Positions 53,847 to 62,623 of a DNA stretch of 64,000 bases are shown one piece after another. This stretch comes from Casp-alpha2 sp036337015 (GTDB lineage: Bacteria > Pseudomonadota > Alphaproteobacteria > Rhodospirillales > Casp-alpha2), in assembly GCA_036337015.1 (NCBI GenBank), contig JAYZEZ010000005.1, forward strand, positions 1 to 64,000, in the 5' to 3' direction. How positions within the stretch are numbered: the first letter of the stretch is position 1; the number at the start of each line of letters is the position of its first letter. Under the pieces are notes generated by a model that was not told the DNA's origin, did not search any database, and worked only from the letters and a program-made list of their open reading frames with translations. Made by a program: the position numbers and the translations under genes.

Positions 53847-54188
53847 TCAATTCATCCTTGATCTCATCGACAGACTTCCATCTTCTTGAATTTCAAAATA
53901 TTCACCAAGATCCGGGTGGTGGATAGGATCCGGATCTTTATCAGGTACTAAATTTTGTTCCGAAACATATGCAATGTATGGAGACTTATCGTCCGCTTCG
54001 GCAAATAAATGATAGAAAGGCTGGTCCTTAACCGGCCTAACATCAACAGGAATGCTTTCATACCATTGGTCGGTGTTATCAAATTCTGGATCAACATCAA
54101 ATATTATGCCCCTAAATCCGTAAACCCTATGACGGACAGCCATACCAATATGAAATTTAGCTAAAGAACGAATATTTGAAATTACCAT
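53847..54188 (-). CDS. hspQ: Heat shock protein HspQ
   Basis: A 113-residue YccV-like protein; in Enterobacteria HspQ is a specificity factor for Lon and binds hemimethylated DNA. Typical segments are KFHIGMAVRHRVYGFRGIIFDVDPEF and WYESIPVDVRPVKDQPFYHLFAE (about 10-65), then YVSEQNL. Usually present once in Alphaproteobacteria. I found no heat-shock promoter. Confidence 0.93.
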   Translation of the reverse strand: MVISNIRSLAKFHIGMAVRHRVYGFRGIIFDVDPEFDNTDQWYESIPVDVRPVKDQPFYHLFAEADDKSPYIAYVSEQNLVPDKDPDPIHHPDLGEYFEIQEDGSLSMRSRMN

Positions 54189-54400
54189 ATTTTAAGTCTA
54201 TCACTGACAATCAATACCGCAAGCTATCTATTAAAAAAAACATATTCTTAAGTACAAATAACTTACTTCGGATGTTTGAAAAAAACTAGAGGAAGCAGAA
54301 TTAAAGAAATAATCTTCGATAAATTGAAAATAAAAATGTGAAAAATTCATTTTTTATGACATTTATCATAAAGTACTTCGCAAAAAGGTTAGATAGAACT

Positions 54401-55360
54401 ATGAAAAAAAATAAAGTCGTCCTTACTGGTGGAACAGGTTTTATACTCTCTTATGTAGCAGAAAAGTATGCTAACTTAGGTCGAGAAGTGCTAATTTTCG
54501 ACAAAACTCCTAAAAATGAGATACCTTCTTATATAGAAGAAATCATAGAAAAAAATAATAATACCAACTATGTTGAGGGGGATATCCGAGATAAAGATGC
54601 CATCGAAGAAACTTTTAAAGATGCAGAGATAGTTTATCATTTTGCGGCTTTAATGGGTACTAGCTCACGATTTAAGCAAGAGGTAATTACGACCGAAGTA
54701 AATGTAATAGGTACCATTCATGCATGTGAAGCCGCACTGAAAAATGAGGTTGAATACTTTGTTTACCCTCCTCGACCAATGGAAACTGGTTGGTTAACTC
54801 CCTACATTATTTCAAAAACAGCAGCGACACAGCTAGTACAGATGTATCATAAGACTTACGGCCTAAGAACAGTTGGGTTAAATATCTCTAATATTTACGG
54901 ACCACGTGAACGGGCAGTATTAGAAAAAAATCCATATAAAAAGGGAGAAGGTCGGAAAATGATGGCAACCTTTATTGAATGTGCATTAATGAATGAACCC
55001 TTGCCAGTAAATGGTGATGGCGAGCAATCTTCTGACTTTATTTTTATTGATGATGTCATCGACGCTTGTATGAAAGCACCTCAAGAATCCGCTATTGGCA
55101 AAATCATTGAAATTGGTACAGGCGAAAAAACTTCTGTTTTAGAGGTTGCTAAAAAAATTATAGAATTAACAGGCTCTAAATCTAAAATAGTATTTAAACC
55201 CATGCGGACTGGTGAAACAAAAATACACACCCAATCAGATTTTGGTGATGCAACTAAGTACCTAAAATGGAGACCATCCACACCCCTAACTGAAGGGTTA
55301 AAAAAAACAATTCCATGGTATGCAAATAAACTGGGACTTACTTACCCAATAAAAGATTAG
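54401..55360 (+). CDS. NAD-dependent epimerase/dehydratase (extended SDR) with unusual active site
   Basis: A 319-residue protein. The nucleotide-binding TGGTGFILS (9-17) has Leu for the usual Gly of GFIG. GDIRD, HFAALMG, the YxxxK pair (Y135, K139 in PYIISK), GLNISNIYGPRE and FIFIDDVIDA are as in sugar-nucleotide epimerases. But the region that normally holds the catalytic Ser/Thr (SSxxVYG) reads YFVYPPRPMETG and is several residues shorter. Start: ATG 54401 begins at the family N-terminus; a GTG at 54338 would add 21 residues. Function is uncertain; possibly a dehydratase or epimerase of a special sugar. Confidence 0.72.
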   Translation: MKKNKVVLTGGTGFILSYVAEKYANLGREVLIFDKTPKNEIPSYIEEIIEKNNNTNYVEGDIRDKDAIEETFKDAEIVYHFAALMGTSSRFKQEVITTEVNVIGTIHACEAALKNEVEYFVYPPRPMETGWLTPYIISKTAATQLVQMYHKTYGLRTVGLNISNIYGPRERAVLEKNPYKKGEGRKMMATFIECALMNEPLPVNGDGEQSSDFIFIDDVIDACMKAPQESAIGKIIEIGTGEKTSVLEVAKKIIELTGSKSKIVFKPMRTGETKIHTQSDFGDATKYLKWRPSTPLTEGLKKTIPWYANKLGLTYPIKD

Positions 55361-55526
55361 CCAAAAATTAGATGAAATGTTTAGTAATGCGTTAACTCAA
55401 GCGTCAATTGAAAACTGATCTGGGATATAGTAACCCGAAAAAATAAAACACCTAATTGATGCAAGGTGTATGATAGTTTTGTATTAATAGTTAGAATACA
55501 TAAAAATAACTAAGAAGGAAATTTGC

Positions 55527-56531
55527 GTGATAGAAACGTCTAATGGAGCTCCTTCTCAACCACCTGTTTATGCCGCTATCGACCTCGGAACAAACAACTG
55601 TAGGCTATTAATAGCCCAACCAGGTGATGAATCTAGGAATAGAATTCATGTTATAGATAGTTTTTCTCGTATTGTAAGACTTGGAGAAAACATAGGAAAA
55701 ACAGGAAAATTATCTGATGCGGCAGTTAAACGAGCAACTGATGCACTAAAAGTTTGTGCTTACAAAATAAAATCTAGGGGTGCACTCCAAACACGAGCAA
55801 TCGCAACTGAAGCCTGCCGCAAGGCAATAAACGTTCAAGAGTTTTTTAATCACGTAAAAAAAGAGACAGGAATACTTTTTAAAACTATCACTCCTATTGA
55901 AGAAGCAAAATTAACTCTTGCAGGGTGCAGACCTCTATTAACAACAAAGCACCCAAAAGTATTAATGTTTGATATAGGTGGTGGTAGCACAGAACTAATA
56001 TGGCTTGAAAATAAGCCAACACTAGATCAAAAAATAATTGATATAAAATCTCTCCCTATTGGCGTTGTTAGTCTTGCTGAGGAATTCAGCTCTGACAAAC
56101 TTAGCGCAAAAAATTTTGAAATAATTGTTGGTCGAATTGACAATGAATTAGCCCCATTCGATAAAATTCATGGAATTAAAAAACAAATTAATACAGGCAA
56201 TGTGCATGTATTAGGCACATCAGGAACTATGACGACCATGGGGGCTATTTATCTTAATCAAACGCGCTATAACCGATCTAAGGTTGATGGGTTATCAATT
56301 CGATATGAAAGTATAAATGCTATTTGCAAAAATTTAATTTCATTAGATATTGAAGCACGTCAGAATCATCCATGCATCGGCCCTGGTAGAGCAGACCTAA
56401 TGGTAATGGGCTGCACCATTTTAACCGCCATTTGTAGGCGATGGCCAACTACTCATTTAACAGCAGCTGATCGAGGAATTCGAGAAGGACTGCTAATGGA
56501 AATGATAAATACCAATCAGGCCATTTCATAA
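55527..56531 (+). CDS. ppx: Exopolyphosphatase / pppGpp phosphatase family (Ppx/GppA)
   Basis: A 334-residue ASKHA-fold phosphatase that degrades polyphosphate or converts pppGpp to ppGpp. AAIDLGTNNCRLLIA (16-30) and MFDIGGGSTELIW (phosphate-binding motifs), GTSGTMTTM and GPGRADLMVMG are visible. It lacks the long C-terminal HD domain of larger Ppx, as in other Alphaproteobacteria. GTG start with AAGAAGGA upstream. Its stop overlaps the rlmE start by one base (TAATG). Confidence 0.92.
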   Translation: MIETSNGAPSQPPVYAAIDLGTNNCRLLIAQPGDESRNRIHVIDSFSRIVRLGENIGKTGKLSDAAVKRATDALKVCAYKIKSRGALQTRAIATEACRKAINVQEFFNHVKKETGILFKTITPIEEAKLTLAGCRPLLTTKHPKVLMFDIGGGSTELIWLENKPTLDQKIIDIKSLPIGVVSLAEEFSSDKLSAKNFEIIVGRIDNELAPFDKIHGIKKQINTGNVHVLGTSGTMTTMGAIYLNQTRYNRSKVDGLSIRYESINAICKNLISLDIEARQNHPCIGPGRADLMVMGCTILTAICRRWPTTHLTAADRGIREGLLMEMINTNQAIS

Positions 56532-57244
56532 TGACAGAGAATTCAAAAAATCAGAATTCTGGACGAGGAAAAAGAGAACGAATAAAAAAATCTAAAGGAC
56601 GAAAAGAATCATCAACGCGTTGGCTTAAAAGACAGTTATCTGACCCATATGTAGCTGAAGCCCGCGAACAAGGATTGCGTTCACGTGCAGCCTTCAAACT
56701 GATCGAGCTAGATGATAAATTTCACTTCCTTAAACCTGGCAGAAAAATCGTAGACCTAGGATCTTACCCTGGTGGCTGGTCAATAGTTGCAGCCAAGAAG
56801 GTTAACGCACAAGGAGCTTCAAAAGGCAAGCAAGGTCAAGTAATCGGACTGGATTTAATTGAAACAGACCCCGTTCCAGGCGCCTTTCTATTATGTCACG
56901 ATTTTATGGATGAGGCAGCACCTGAATTACTCAAAGCTTCTCTCAAAGGCCCCGCTGATGTAGTGCTTTCAGATATGGCTGCAAAAGCTACTGGCCACGC
57001 TGCAACAGATCACCTGCGAATAATTAGCCTTCTAGAGGCAGCGTTCGAATTTGCTTGCGAAGTGTTAACTCCTGGTGGTGTTTTTATAGGCAAAGCCTTT
57101 AAAGGCGGGACAGAAAATGAATTATTAAAGCGTATTAAAAATAGATTTAAGGTTGTACGCCATGCTAAACCACCATCTTCGCGTAAACAGTCAGCAGAAA
57201 CATATGTAGTAGCAATAGGTTTTCGTAAAAGTAAAAAAATATAA
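56531..57244 (+). CDS. rlmE: 23S rRNA (uridine2552-2'-O)-methyltransferase RlmE
   Basis: Methylates the A-loop of 23S rRNA in a late ribosome assembly step. LSDPYVAEAREQGLRSRAAFKLIELDDKF holds the N-terminal catalytic lysine, VDLGSYPGGWS motif I (alanine replaced by serine), LSDMAAKATGHA the catalytic aspartate, and GKAFKGG the second lysine; AETYVVAIGF holds the final glutamate. A basic N-terminal extension (1-25) is present. Coupled to ppx. Confidence 0.95.
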   Translation: MTENSKNQNSGRGKRERIKKSKGRKESSTRWLKRQLSDPYVAEAREQGLRSRAAFKLIELDDKFHFLKPGRKIVDLGSYPGGWSIVAAKKVNAQGASKGKQGQVIGLDLIETDPVPGAFLLCHDFMDEAAPELLKASLKGPADVVLSDMAAKATGHAATDHLRIISLLEAAFEFACEVLTPGGVFIGKAFKGGTENELLKRIKNRFKVVRHAKPPSSRKQSAETYVVAIGFRKSKKI

Positions 57245-57251
57245 TAGAGTC

Positions 57252-58109
57252 ATGAATATACCTAGAAATAATTTTCTTAGCGAAATATTAGAAACAAAAA
57301 TTGTCATCGATGTCGTTGATGTCGGTGCAAATCCCATCGATGAAATACCGCCATATACAAACCTTTTAAAATCAGGGCATGTAAACCTAGTTGGATTTGA
57401 ACCAAATCCAGATGCCCTCGCAAAATTAATCGCTAACAAAGGAGAAAACGAGACTTACTTTCCCTTTGCCATAGCTGATGGAAATATCCACGAATTCAAA
57501 ATCTGCAAAGCGCCTGGAATGTCATCACTTCTTGAACCAAATACAGATTTGTTAAATTATTTTCATGGTTTTCCAGATTGGGGGAAAGTTCTATCTAGAA
57601 AGAATATTGAAACGGTCCGATTAGATGAGGTCAAAGAAATTAAGAACATGGATTATATCAAGATAGATATCCAAGGAGGAGAATTGCTAGCCTTTAAAAA
57701 TGCAACCCGCCTACTATCGAATTGTTGTGTTATCCATACGGAAGTCGAATTTTTACCAATGTATATAGATCAACCTTTATTTTCAGAAGTTGAAATATTC
57801 CTTCGCCAACAAGGGTTTTTGTTCCACCGCTTTCAGCCTCTTGCAAGTAGAGTGATACAACCCTTGCTTCTTGAAGATGACATTTATCGTGAGTTTGTTC
57901 AGACCTTTTGGGCTGACGCAATTTTTGTACGCGATTTTACTCAATTAAAAAAATTAACTACTAAAAAATTATTGAAATTAGCTTGCATTCTTCATGATAT
58001 CTATAAATCTTGGGACCTAGTACTTCGCACACTTTTGACTCATGATGAGCTAGACGGCACTAACTATGCAGACACCTATCTAAAAGTATTAACAGGTGAT
58101 AATTCTTAA
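57252..58109 (+). CDS. FkbM-family methyltransferase
   Basis: A 285-residue SAM-dependent O-methyltransferase. The VDVGANPIDEIP site (22-33, motif I), VGFEPNPDAL, the SSLLEPN loop, and DYIKIDIQGGELLAFKNA (about 132-149) mark the family, which methylates sugars of polysaccharides and antibiotics. It lies 7 bases after rlmE and probably shares its transcript. The substrate is unknown. Confidence 0.88.
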   Translation: MNIPRNNFLSEILETKIVIDVVDVGANPIDEIPPYTNLLKSGHVNLVGFEPNPDALAKLIANKGENETYFPFAIADGNIHEFKICKAPGMSSLLEPNTDLLNYFHGFPDWGKVLSRKNIETVRLDEVKEIKNMDYIKIDIQGGELLAFKNATRLLSNCCVIHTEVEFLPMYIDQPLFSEVEIFLRQQGFLFHRFQPLASRVIQPLLLEDDIYREFVQTFWADAIFVRDFTQLKKLTTKKLLKLACILHDIYKSWDLVLRTLLTHDELDGTNYADTYLKVLTGDNS

Positions 58110-58237
58110 AATACTTGGTCAAGTTATAATCTATTTTCATAGTTTAACCATAAAAAGGTCTGTTGAAGCTTGGCTTTCGCAAATTCATCTGTATTATGAG
58201 GCGCCAACTCCTTCACTAAGTAAGGACTTGATGCAGT

Positions 58238-59713
58238 ATGAAATTCCCAGAAGCTTTAACATTTGACGATGTCTTGTTGGTACCAGCAAAATCTGATGTC
58301 ATTCCTGGAGATACCAGCACTAAAACTCGCCTGACACGTACCATCGATATGGGTATACCATTGCTTTCTGCTGCAATGGATACAGTCACAGAGAGTGCAC
58401 TTGCGATTGCAATGGCTCAAGCGGGTGGCATGGGAGTAATCCATAAAAACTTATCAGATGAAGAACAAGCTGCAGAAGTTCGTAAAGTTAAAAAATTCGA
58501 ATCCGGTATGATTGTTGACCCATTAACAATTGCTCCAGAAGAAACTCTAGCAGACGCATTAGCGATCAAGGATGCACACGGAATTTCTGGTATACCGGTA
58601 GTTGAGAAGGATAGTGGAAAACTAGTCGGAATTTTAACCAATCGTGATGTTCGATTTGCGACGCGTATGGACCAGCCAGTTAGAGAATTAATGACAGGAA
58701 AAGATCCTGAAAAGCCGCTAATCACAATTCGGGAAGACGTTGACCCAGCTAAAGCCCGAAAACTACTTCATCAACACCGAATTGAAAAACTTCTTGTAGT
58801 CGATGATAATTTTCTCTGTATCGGATTAATCACCGTCAAAGATATGGAAAAGGCCCAAGCTAATCCAAATGCTTGCAAAGATGACCAAGGCCGACTTCGT
58901 GTTGCTGCTGCTATTGGTGTTGGTGATGATGAAATTAATCGTGCTGAAGCCCTTCTAGATGCTGGTGCTGACGTAATCGTTGTAGATACTGCTCATGGTC
59001 ACTCTGAAGGTGTGCTTAAAGCTGTTTCTAAAATCAAAAAATTGTCAAATCAAGCACAGGTCATTGGAGGAAATGTAGCTACAGCAGATGGTGCTCAAGC
59101 ATTAATCGATGCTGGTGCTGACTGTGTCAAAGTTGGTATTGGACCTGGAACTATTTGTACGACTCGCATGGTTGCTGGTGTTGGAATGCCCCAATTCTCA
59201 GCTGTTATTGATGTTGCATCAAAATGCAAAAAGGCGGAAATTCCATTCATAGCTGACGGTGGAATTAAGTATTCAGGTGATTTAGCTAAAGCAATTGCCG
59301 GTGGAGCAGAGAGCTGCATGATAGGATCACTTCTTGCCGGCACGGATGAAAGCCCTGGAGAGGTATTTTTATTCCAAGGCCGATCATATAAATCTTATCG
59401 TGGCATGGGATCTCTTGGCGCCATGGCACGAGGGTCTGCAGATCGCTATTTTCAAACAGATGTTTCTGATAATTTACAACTAGTGCCAGAAGGTGTGGAA
59501 GGCAGGGTTCCTTATAAAGGACCAGTAAGTAATATTGTCTATCAACTAGTAGGCGGTCTTCGTGCTGCAATGGGTTATACTGGAAATTCTACAATACAGG
59601 AATTTCAAAAAAACGCTAAATTTTGTCGCACTACATCATCTGGTCTGCGCGAAAGCCATGTCCATGACATCACAATCACTCGTGAAGCACCTAACTATAG
59701 GACCGAAACCTAG
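58238..59713 (+). CDS. guaB: IMP dehydrogenase
   Basis: Oxidises IMP to XMP, the rate-limiting step of guanine nucleotide synthesis. The 491-residue protein has the N-terminal LTFDDVLLVPAKSDV, a CBS pair (about 93-205) inserted in the TIM barrel, the catalytic cysteine C307 in GPGTICTTR, ADGGIKYSGD, and the flap RGMGSLGAM. Order guaB-rsmB, as in many Alphaproteobacteria; guaA does not follow here. Confidence 0.97.
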   Translation: MKFPEALTFDDVLLVPAKSDVIPGDTSTKTRLTRTIDMGIPLLSAAMDTVTESALAIAMAQAGGMGVIHKNLSDEEQAAEVRKVKKFESGMIVDPLTIAPEETLADALAIKDAHGISGIPVVEKDSGKLVGILTNRDVRFATRMDQPVRELMTGKDPEKPLITIREDVDPAKARKLLHQHRIEKLLVVDDNFLCIGLITVKDMEKAQANPNACKDDQGRLRVAAAIGVGDDEINRAEALLDAGADVIVVDTAHGHSEGVLKAVSKIKKLSNQAQVIGGNVATADGAQALIDAGADCVKVGIGPGTICTTRMVAGVGMPQFSAVIDVASKCKKAEIPFIADGGIKYSGDLAKAIAGGAESCMIGSLLAGTDESPGEVFLFQGRSYKSYRGMGSLGAMARGSADRYFQTDVSDNLQLVPEGVEGRVPYKGPVSNIVYQLVGGLRAAMGYTGNSTIQEFQKNAKFCRTTSSGLRESHVHDITITREAPNYRTET

Positions 59714-59742
59714 GGGTACCAAAACTTGCGAGTTTTTACTAA

Positions 59743-61062
59743 ATGAAACCTGGAGCACGCATCCAGGCAGCGATTGAAATTCTAGATACTATTTATTCCG
59801 CTAATGAGCCGACTGAAAGGCTCATAGATTTCTATTTCCGCAAACGTCGATACGCAGGATCAAGTGATAGAAGGGCTATTAAAGATTTCGTTTATAATAT
59901 TCTACGCCATATAAGTAGACTAAATTGGTGGATTAAACTTGTAGACAAAGAGCTGGAAATAAACCCGCGTATACAAATAATAGCAGAGCTTTCATTAATA
60001 AGAAATCTTTCACTACTTCAAATACAGGAAAATTTTAATGGTCATAATCACTGTCCTTTACCACTAACACTTAGAGAAGAAAAATTAGCAATAGATTTAT
60101 TTGGACAGTTAATAAATCATAGTGACATGCCATCATTCGTAGCTCTAGAGTATCCGAAATGGTTGGACAAATCTTTAAAAACCATTTGGCCAGAACGCCT
60201 TACTATAGAAATGTCAGCTCTAAACCAGCCCGCTCCATTGGATATCCGTGTAAATACTCTAAAAACAACCCTAGAAAATGTTCGAAGTTCATTACTAAAA
60301 GATTCTATAAATTCAGAACTAATGCAAATGTCACCAATTGGTCTCAGGCTAACAGAAAAAATTCGGCTCGAAGAAACTAAAGCTTATAAAATGGGTTGGA
60401 TTGAAGTACAGGATGAGGGCTCTCAGCTAATCGCTTTGCTTTGCGATGCTAAACCAAATATGGATGTAGTTGATTTATGTGCAGGTGCTGGTGGTAAAAC
60501 ATTAGCTCTAGCAGCTACTATGGGAAGAAATAAAAAAATGGCCGGACAACTAATTGCCTGTGATATTTCTTCCTATCGACTAAATCGACTAATTCCTAGG
60601 AAGAAAAGAGCAGGTGCATTAGGTATTCAAATTCATACGATAGATTCAAAAACAGATGATTGGGTTCATTACAATTCTATGAGAAATGATAGAATCCTAG
60701 TTGATGCTCCGTGTACTGGAACTGGTACTTGGAGAAGAAAGCCAATTTCCCGCATCCAAATAAGTCCCGAAGACTTAAAAACAAAAATCTCGACACAAAA
60801 ACAAATACTACAACTTGCTTCTAAACTAATTAAACTAGGTGGAAGAATAATTTATTCTACTTGTTCAATATTAAAAGAAGAAAATGAAGATCAATTAAAT
60901 TGGTTTGTTGAAAACCATAACGATTTTCAAGTAATTCCTATTGAAACTGTTTGGGGAGAAACTATAGGAGGCGAAGCACCTACAAGTCTAAACCTAAGGT
61001 TATCGCCAGCTTCCAATCGAACGGATGGATACTTTTGTGCAATTTTGGAAAAAGTTAGATAA
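59743..61062 (+). CDS. rsmB: 16S rRNA (cytosine967-C5)-methyltransferase RsmB
   Basis: A 439-residue RNA methyltransferase. The N-terminal NusB-like domain (1-140; DRRAIKDFVYNILRH) precedes the Rossmann domain with DVVDLCAGAGGKTLALAA (SAM binding), LVDAPCTGTGTWRRKP and the catalytic cysteine in IIYSTCSILKEEN. The gene begins 29 bases after guaB, and ends without an obvious terminator. Confidence 0.92.
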   Translation: MKPGARIQAAIEILDTIYSANEPTERLIDFYFRKRRYAGSSDRRAIKDFVYNILRHISRLNWWIKLVDKELEINPRIQIIAELSLIRNLSLLQIQENFNGHNHCPLPLTLREEKLAIDLFGQLINHSDMPSFVALEYPKWLDKSLKTIWPERLTIEMSALNQPAPLDIRVNTLKTTLENVRSSLLKDSINSELMQMSPIGLRLTEKIRLEETKAYKMGWIEVQDEGSQLIALLCDAKPNMDVVDLCAGAGGKTLALAATMGRNKKMAGQLIACDISSYRLNRLIPRKKRAGALGIQIHTIDSKTDDWVHYNSMRNDRILVDAPCTGTGTWRRKPISRIQISPEDLKTKISTQKQILQLASKLIKLGGRIIYSTCSILKEENEDQLNWFVENHNDFQVIPIETVWGETIGGEAPTSLNLRLSPASNRTDGYFCAILEKVR

Positions 61063-61162
61063 AATTAGAAAAAACTTTGCTAATTTTTTTGCTAACCTTG
61101 CCAAGTCATAACTATATGTTATGGGAAGATGAAGTTTTTAGCCTAAAATATTGATAAAACTA

Positions 61163-61191
61163 TTGATTTTTTTAATTTTTGATTGTATAAT
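61163..61191 (+). promoter_or_regulatory. Strong sigma-70 type promoter of the small-protein operon
   Basis: TTGATT (61163-61168), exactly 17 bases, and a perfect TATAAT (61186-61191). The start near 61198 gives an unusually long leader of about 165 bases. Confidence 0.65.
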
Positions 61192-61213
61192 ATTTGTCGT
61201 TTTTTATAACAAT

Positions 61214-61242
61214 GGTTACTTGGTGGCGATCACTAAGTAGCC
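61214..61242 (+). promoter_or_regulatory. Stable 5'-leader hairpin
   Basis: GGTTACTTGGTG (61214-61225) pairs fully with CACTAAGTAGCC (61231-61242), including two G-T pairs, around loop GCGAT. No T-run follows, so it is not a simple terminator. It lies near the 5' end of the predicted transcript and could be a regulatory or stabilising structure. Confidence 0.6.
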
Positions 61243-61363
61243 AAATTTACGTTTAGGGTGATTATTTCCTACAAAAAGTAATAATAGCTTGTAAAAAGCA
61301 AAGTCGTTATTTTTAAAAGTGAAATATTATTACCTATTAAAGTTAAATTTTAGGAGTTTTCCC

Positions 61364-61537
61364 ATGGTTTGCCGCCGTAATGATAATAAAAAACCACAGT
61401 CAGACCGCCAAAACGAACAAAAAGAACGGCAATGTCTAATGTGTAGTAAGACTTTCGCTTCAGAGCACTTTGGTCAGCGAGTGTGCCCTACTTGTAAAGG
61501 TACAGCAGCATGGCGTTCAGGTGGTGAAGCAGCTTAA
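61364..61537 (+). CDS. Small zinc-ribbon protein (57 residues)
   Basis: The protein begins MVCRRNDNKKPQSDRQNEQK and has a zinc ribbon, CLMCSKTF-x8-VCPTCKG (two CxxC pairs), ending AAWRSGGEAA. The start ATG 61364 has TAGGAG 7 bases before it. It is probably a nucleic-acid or ribosome binding protein; no named family recognised. It is the first of two small genes behind a strong promoter, 30 bases before the next. Confidence 0.8.
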   Translation: MVCRRNDNKKPQSDRQNEQKERQCLMCSKTFASEHFGQRVCPTCKGTAAWRSGGEAA

Positions 61538-61567
61538 ATTTCGTAATTAAAAAAACGGAAAAGAAAA

Positions 61568-61708
61568 ATGATTAAAAGTAAAAAAATGCAATTTGATGGT
61601 GGCCGTGCCCAAAAAAAGATGGCAAAGGCTTTCAAGCAAATGGCTGCTAAAAAAGCGAAGCAAGCTAAAGAAAGAGCTAAGCGTATGGAAGAGCAAGTTC
61701 CAGTATAA
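61568..61708 (+). CDS. Small basic alanine/lysine-rich protein (46 residues)
   Basis: Starts MIKSKKMQFDGGRAQKKMAK and continues as a highly basic helix rich in Lys, Ala and Arg, ending RMEEQVPV. GGAAAAG lies just before the ATG. It resembles small ribosome- or nucleoid-associated proteins in composition only. It follows the zinc-ribbon gene by 30 bases and is followed by a terminator, supporting a two-gene operon. Confidence 0.6.
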   Translation: MIKSKKMQFDGGRAQKKMAKAFKQMAAKKAKQAKERAKRMEEQVPV

Positions 61709-61737
61709 CAGCAGCGCATTTATGCTAACTAAGTCAT

Positions 61738-61769
61738 AAAAAAAACCCTGTACCAGGGTTTTTTTTTTA
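61738..61769. terminator. Bidirectional rho-independent terminator
   Basis: AAAAACCCTG (61741-61750), loop TAC, CAGGGTTTTT (61754-61763) then more T. Flanked by A- and T-runs, it can end both the small-protein operon and the convergent msrA. Confidence 0.85.
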
Positions 61770-61797
61770 TCATAACTAGGTATTAAGCAGTATTTGT

Positions 61798-62256
61798 TTA
61801 ATAAATACCTTTCTTTTCTAGATAACGCTGGTGATATTCTTCAGCCCGCCAAAAATTCGATACCTTTGAAATTTCAGTTACAATTTTCCCATTAAATCTC
61901 CCTGATGTTACGCAAGCTTCTATAGATTGAAGAGCTAATTTCTCTTGCTCTTCAGAATGATAAAAAATAGCTGAGCGATATTGGGTACCTATATCCCAAC
62001 CTTGTCTATTAAGTTGCGTTGGATCGTGACAAGACCAAAAAGCTTCCAAAAGATGATCATAATTAACTTGAGCAGGGTCAAACGTCACCTCTACAACTTC
62101 AGCATGACCTGTTTGACCACTACAAACACTTTCATATGTAGGATCAGGCATATTTCCCCCAGAATAGCCAACGATTACATCCGAAACACCATCTATTTTA
62201 CGAAATGTACTCTCAACCCCCCAGAAACAGCCTGCTCCGAAAGTTGCTTTTTCCAT
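61798..62256 (-). CDS. msrA: Peptide methionine sulfoxide reductase MsrA
   Basis: Repairs oxidised methionine (S-form). The 152-residue protein starts MEKATFGAGCFWGVE, with catalytic C10, and has GYSGGNMPDPTYE, GHAEVVEVTFDP, LEAFWSCHDPTQLNRQGWDIGTQYRS and a terminal YHQRYLEKKGIY. Start ATG 62256 is preceded by AAAGG at 8 bases; the frame upstream is not part of the family. Confidence 0.95.
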   Translation of the reverse strand: MEKATFGAGCFWGVESTFRKIDGVSDVIVGYSGGNMPDPTYESVCSGQTGHAEVVEVTFDPAQVNYDHLLEAFWSCHDPTQLNRQGWDIGTQYRSAIFYHSEEQEKLALQSIEACVTSGRFNGKIVTEISKVSNFWRAEEYHQRYLEKKGIY

Positions 62257-62424
62257 GCTCTCTACCTTTAAAAATGAGAAATTAAAATATTTCGAAATGA
62301 TATAAGGATTAATTTTAGCTAACAAGCCATATAGAATCAAAAATAGATAATATTAGATAAAAAATATTGAATACTTTTAAACAACACTCCTTGACCCAAA
62401 CGTCCATCCGTCCCAAACTGTACA

Positions 62425-62540
62425 AAGTTCCGTGGGGTGTCCTGATAAAGGACTGAGATGCTATAAATACTGGTCAAAATAAAGACCTAAACGTAGAAAC
62501 CCTTCGAACCTGATCCGGATAACGCCGGCGTAGGGAAAGG
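62425..62540 (+). promoter_or_regulatory. TPP (thiamine pyrophosphate) riboswitch
   Basis: The conserved THI element is clear: GTGGGGTGTCC (62432-62442), then GGACTGAGATG, ACCCTTCGAACCTGATCCGG and ATAACGCCGGCGTAGGGAA. The element lies about 85 bases before the thiC ATG and should lower thiC expression when TPP is abundant. Confidence 0.96.
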
Positions 62541-62623
62541 AACGCGTTGACCCAGAAAGCGCATTCTGACTATCCCAGCTTTATCTCTATCAGTTGGATT
62601 TATCTATCACTAGGAGTCTGATC

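Larger units (their letters stand above)
61063..61363. other. 301-base intergenic region with promoter and hairpin leader
   Basis: Between rsmB and the small zinc-ribbon gene. It contains the strong promoter at 61163-61191 and a 12-base-pair hairpin at 61214-61242, listed separately. The rest is AT-rich and I see no protein gene. Confidence 0.6.

Noticed and set aside
55451..55472. Hairpin ACACCT/AGGTGT after the epimerase gene as terminator
   Set aside because: Only a 6-base stem with a 10-base loop and no good T-run.
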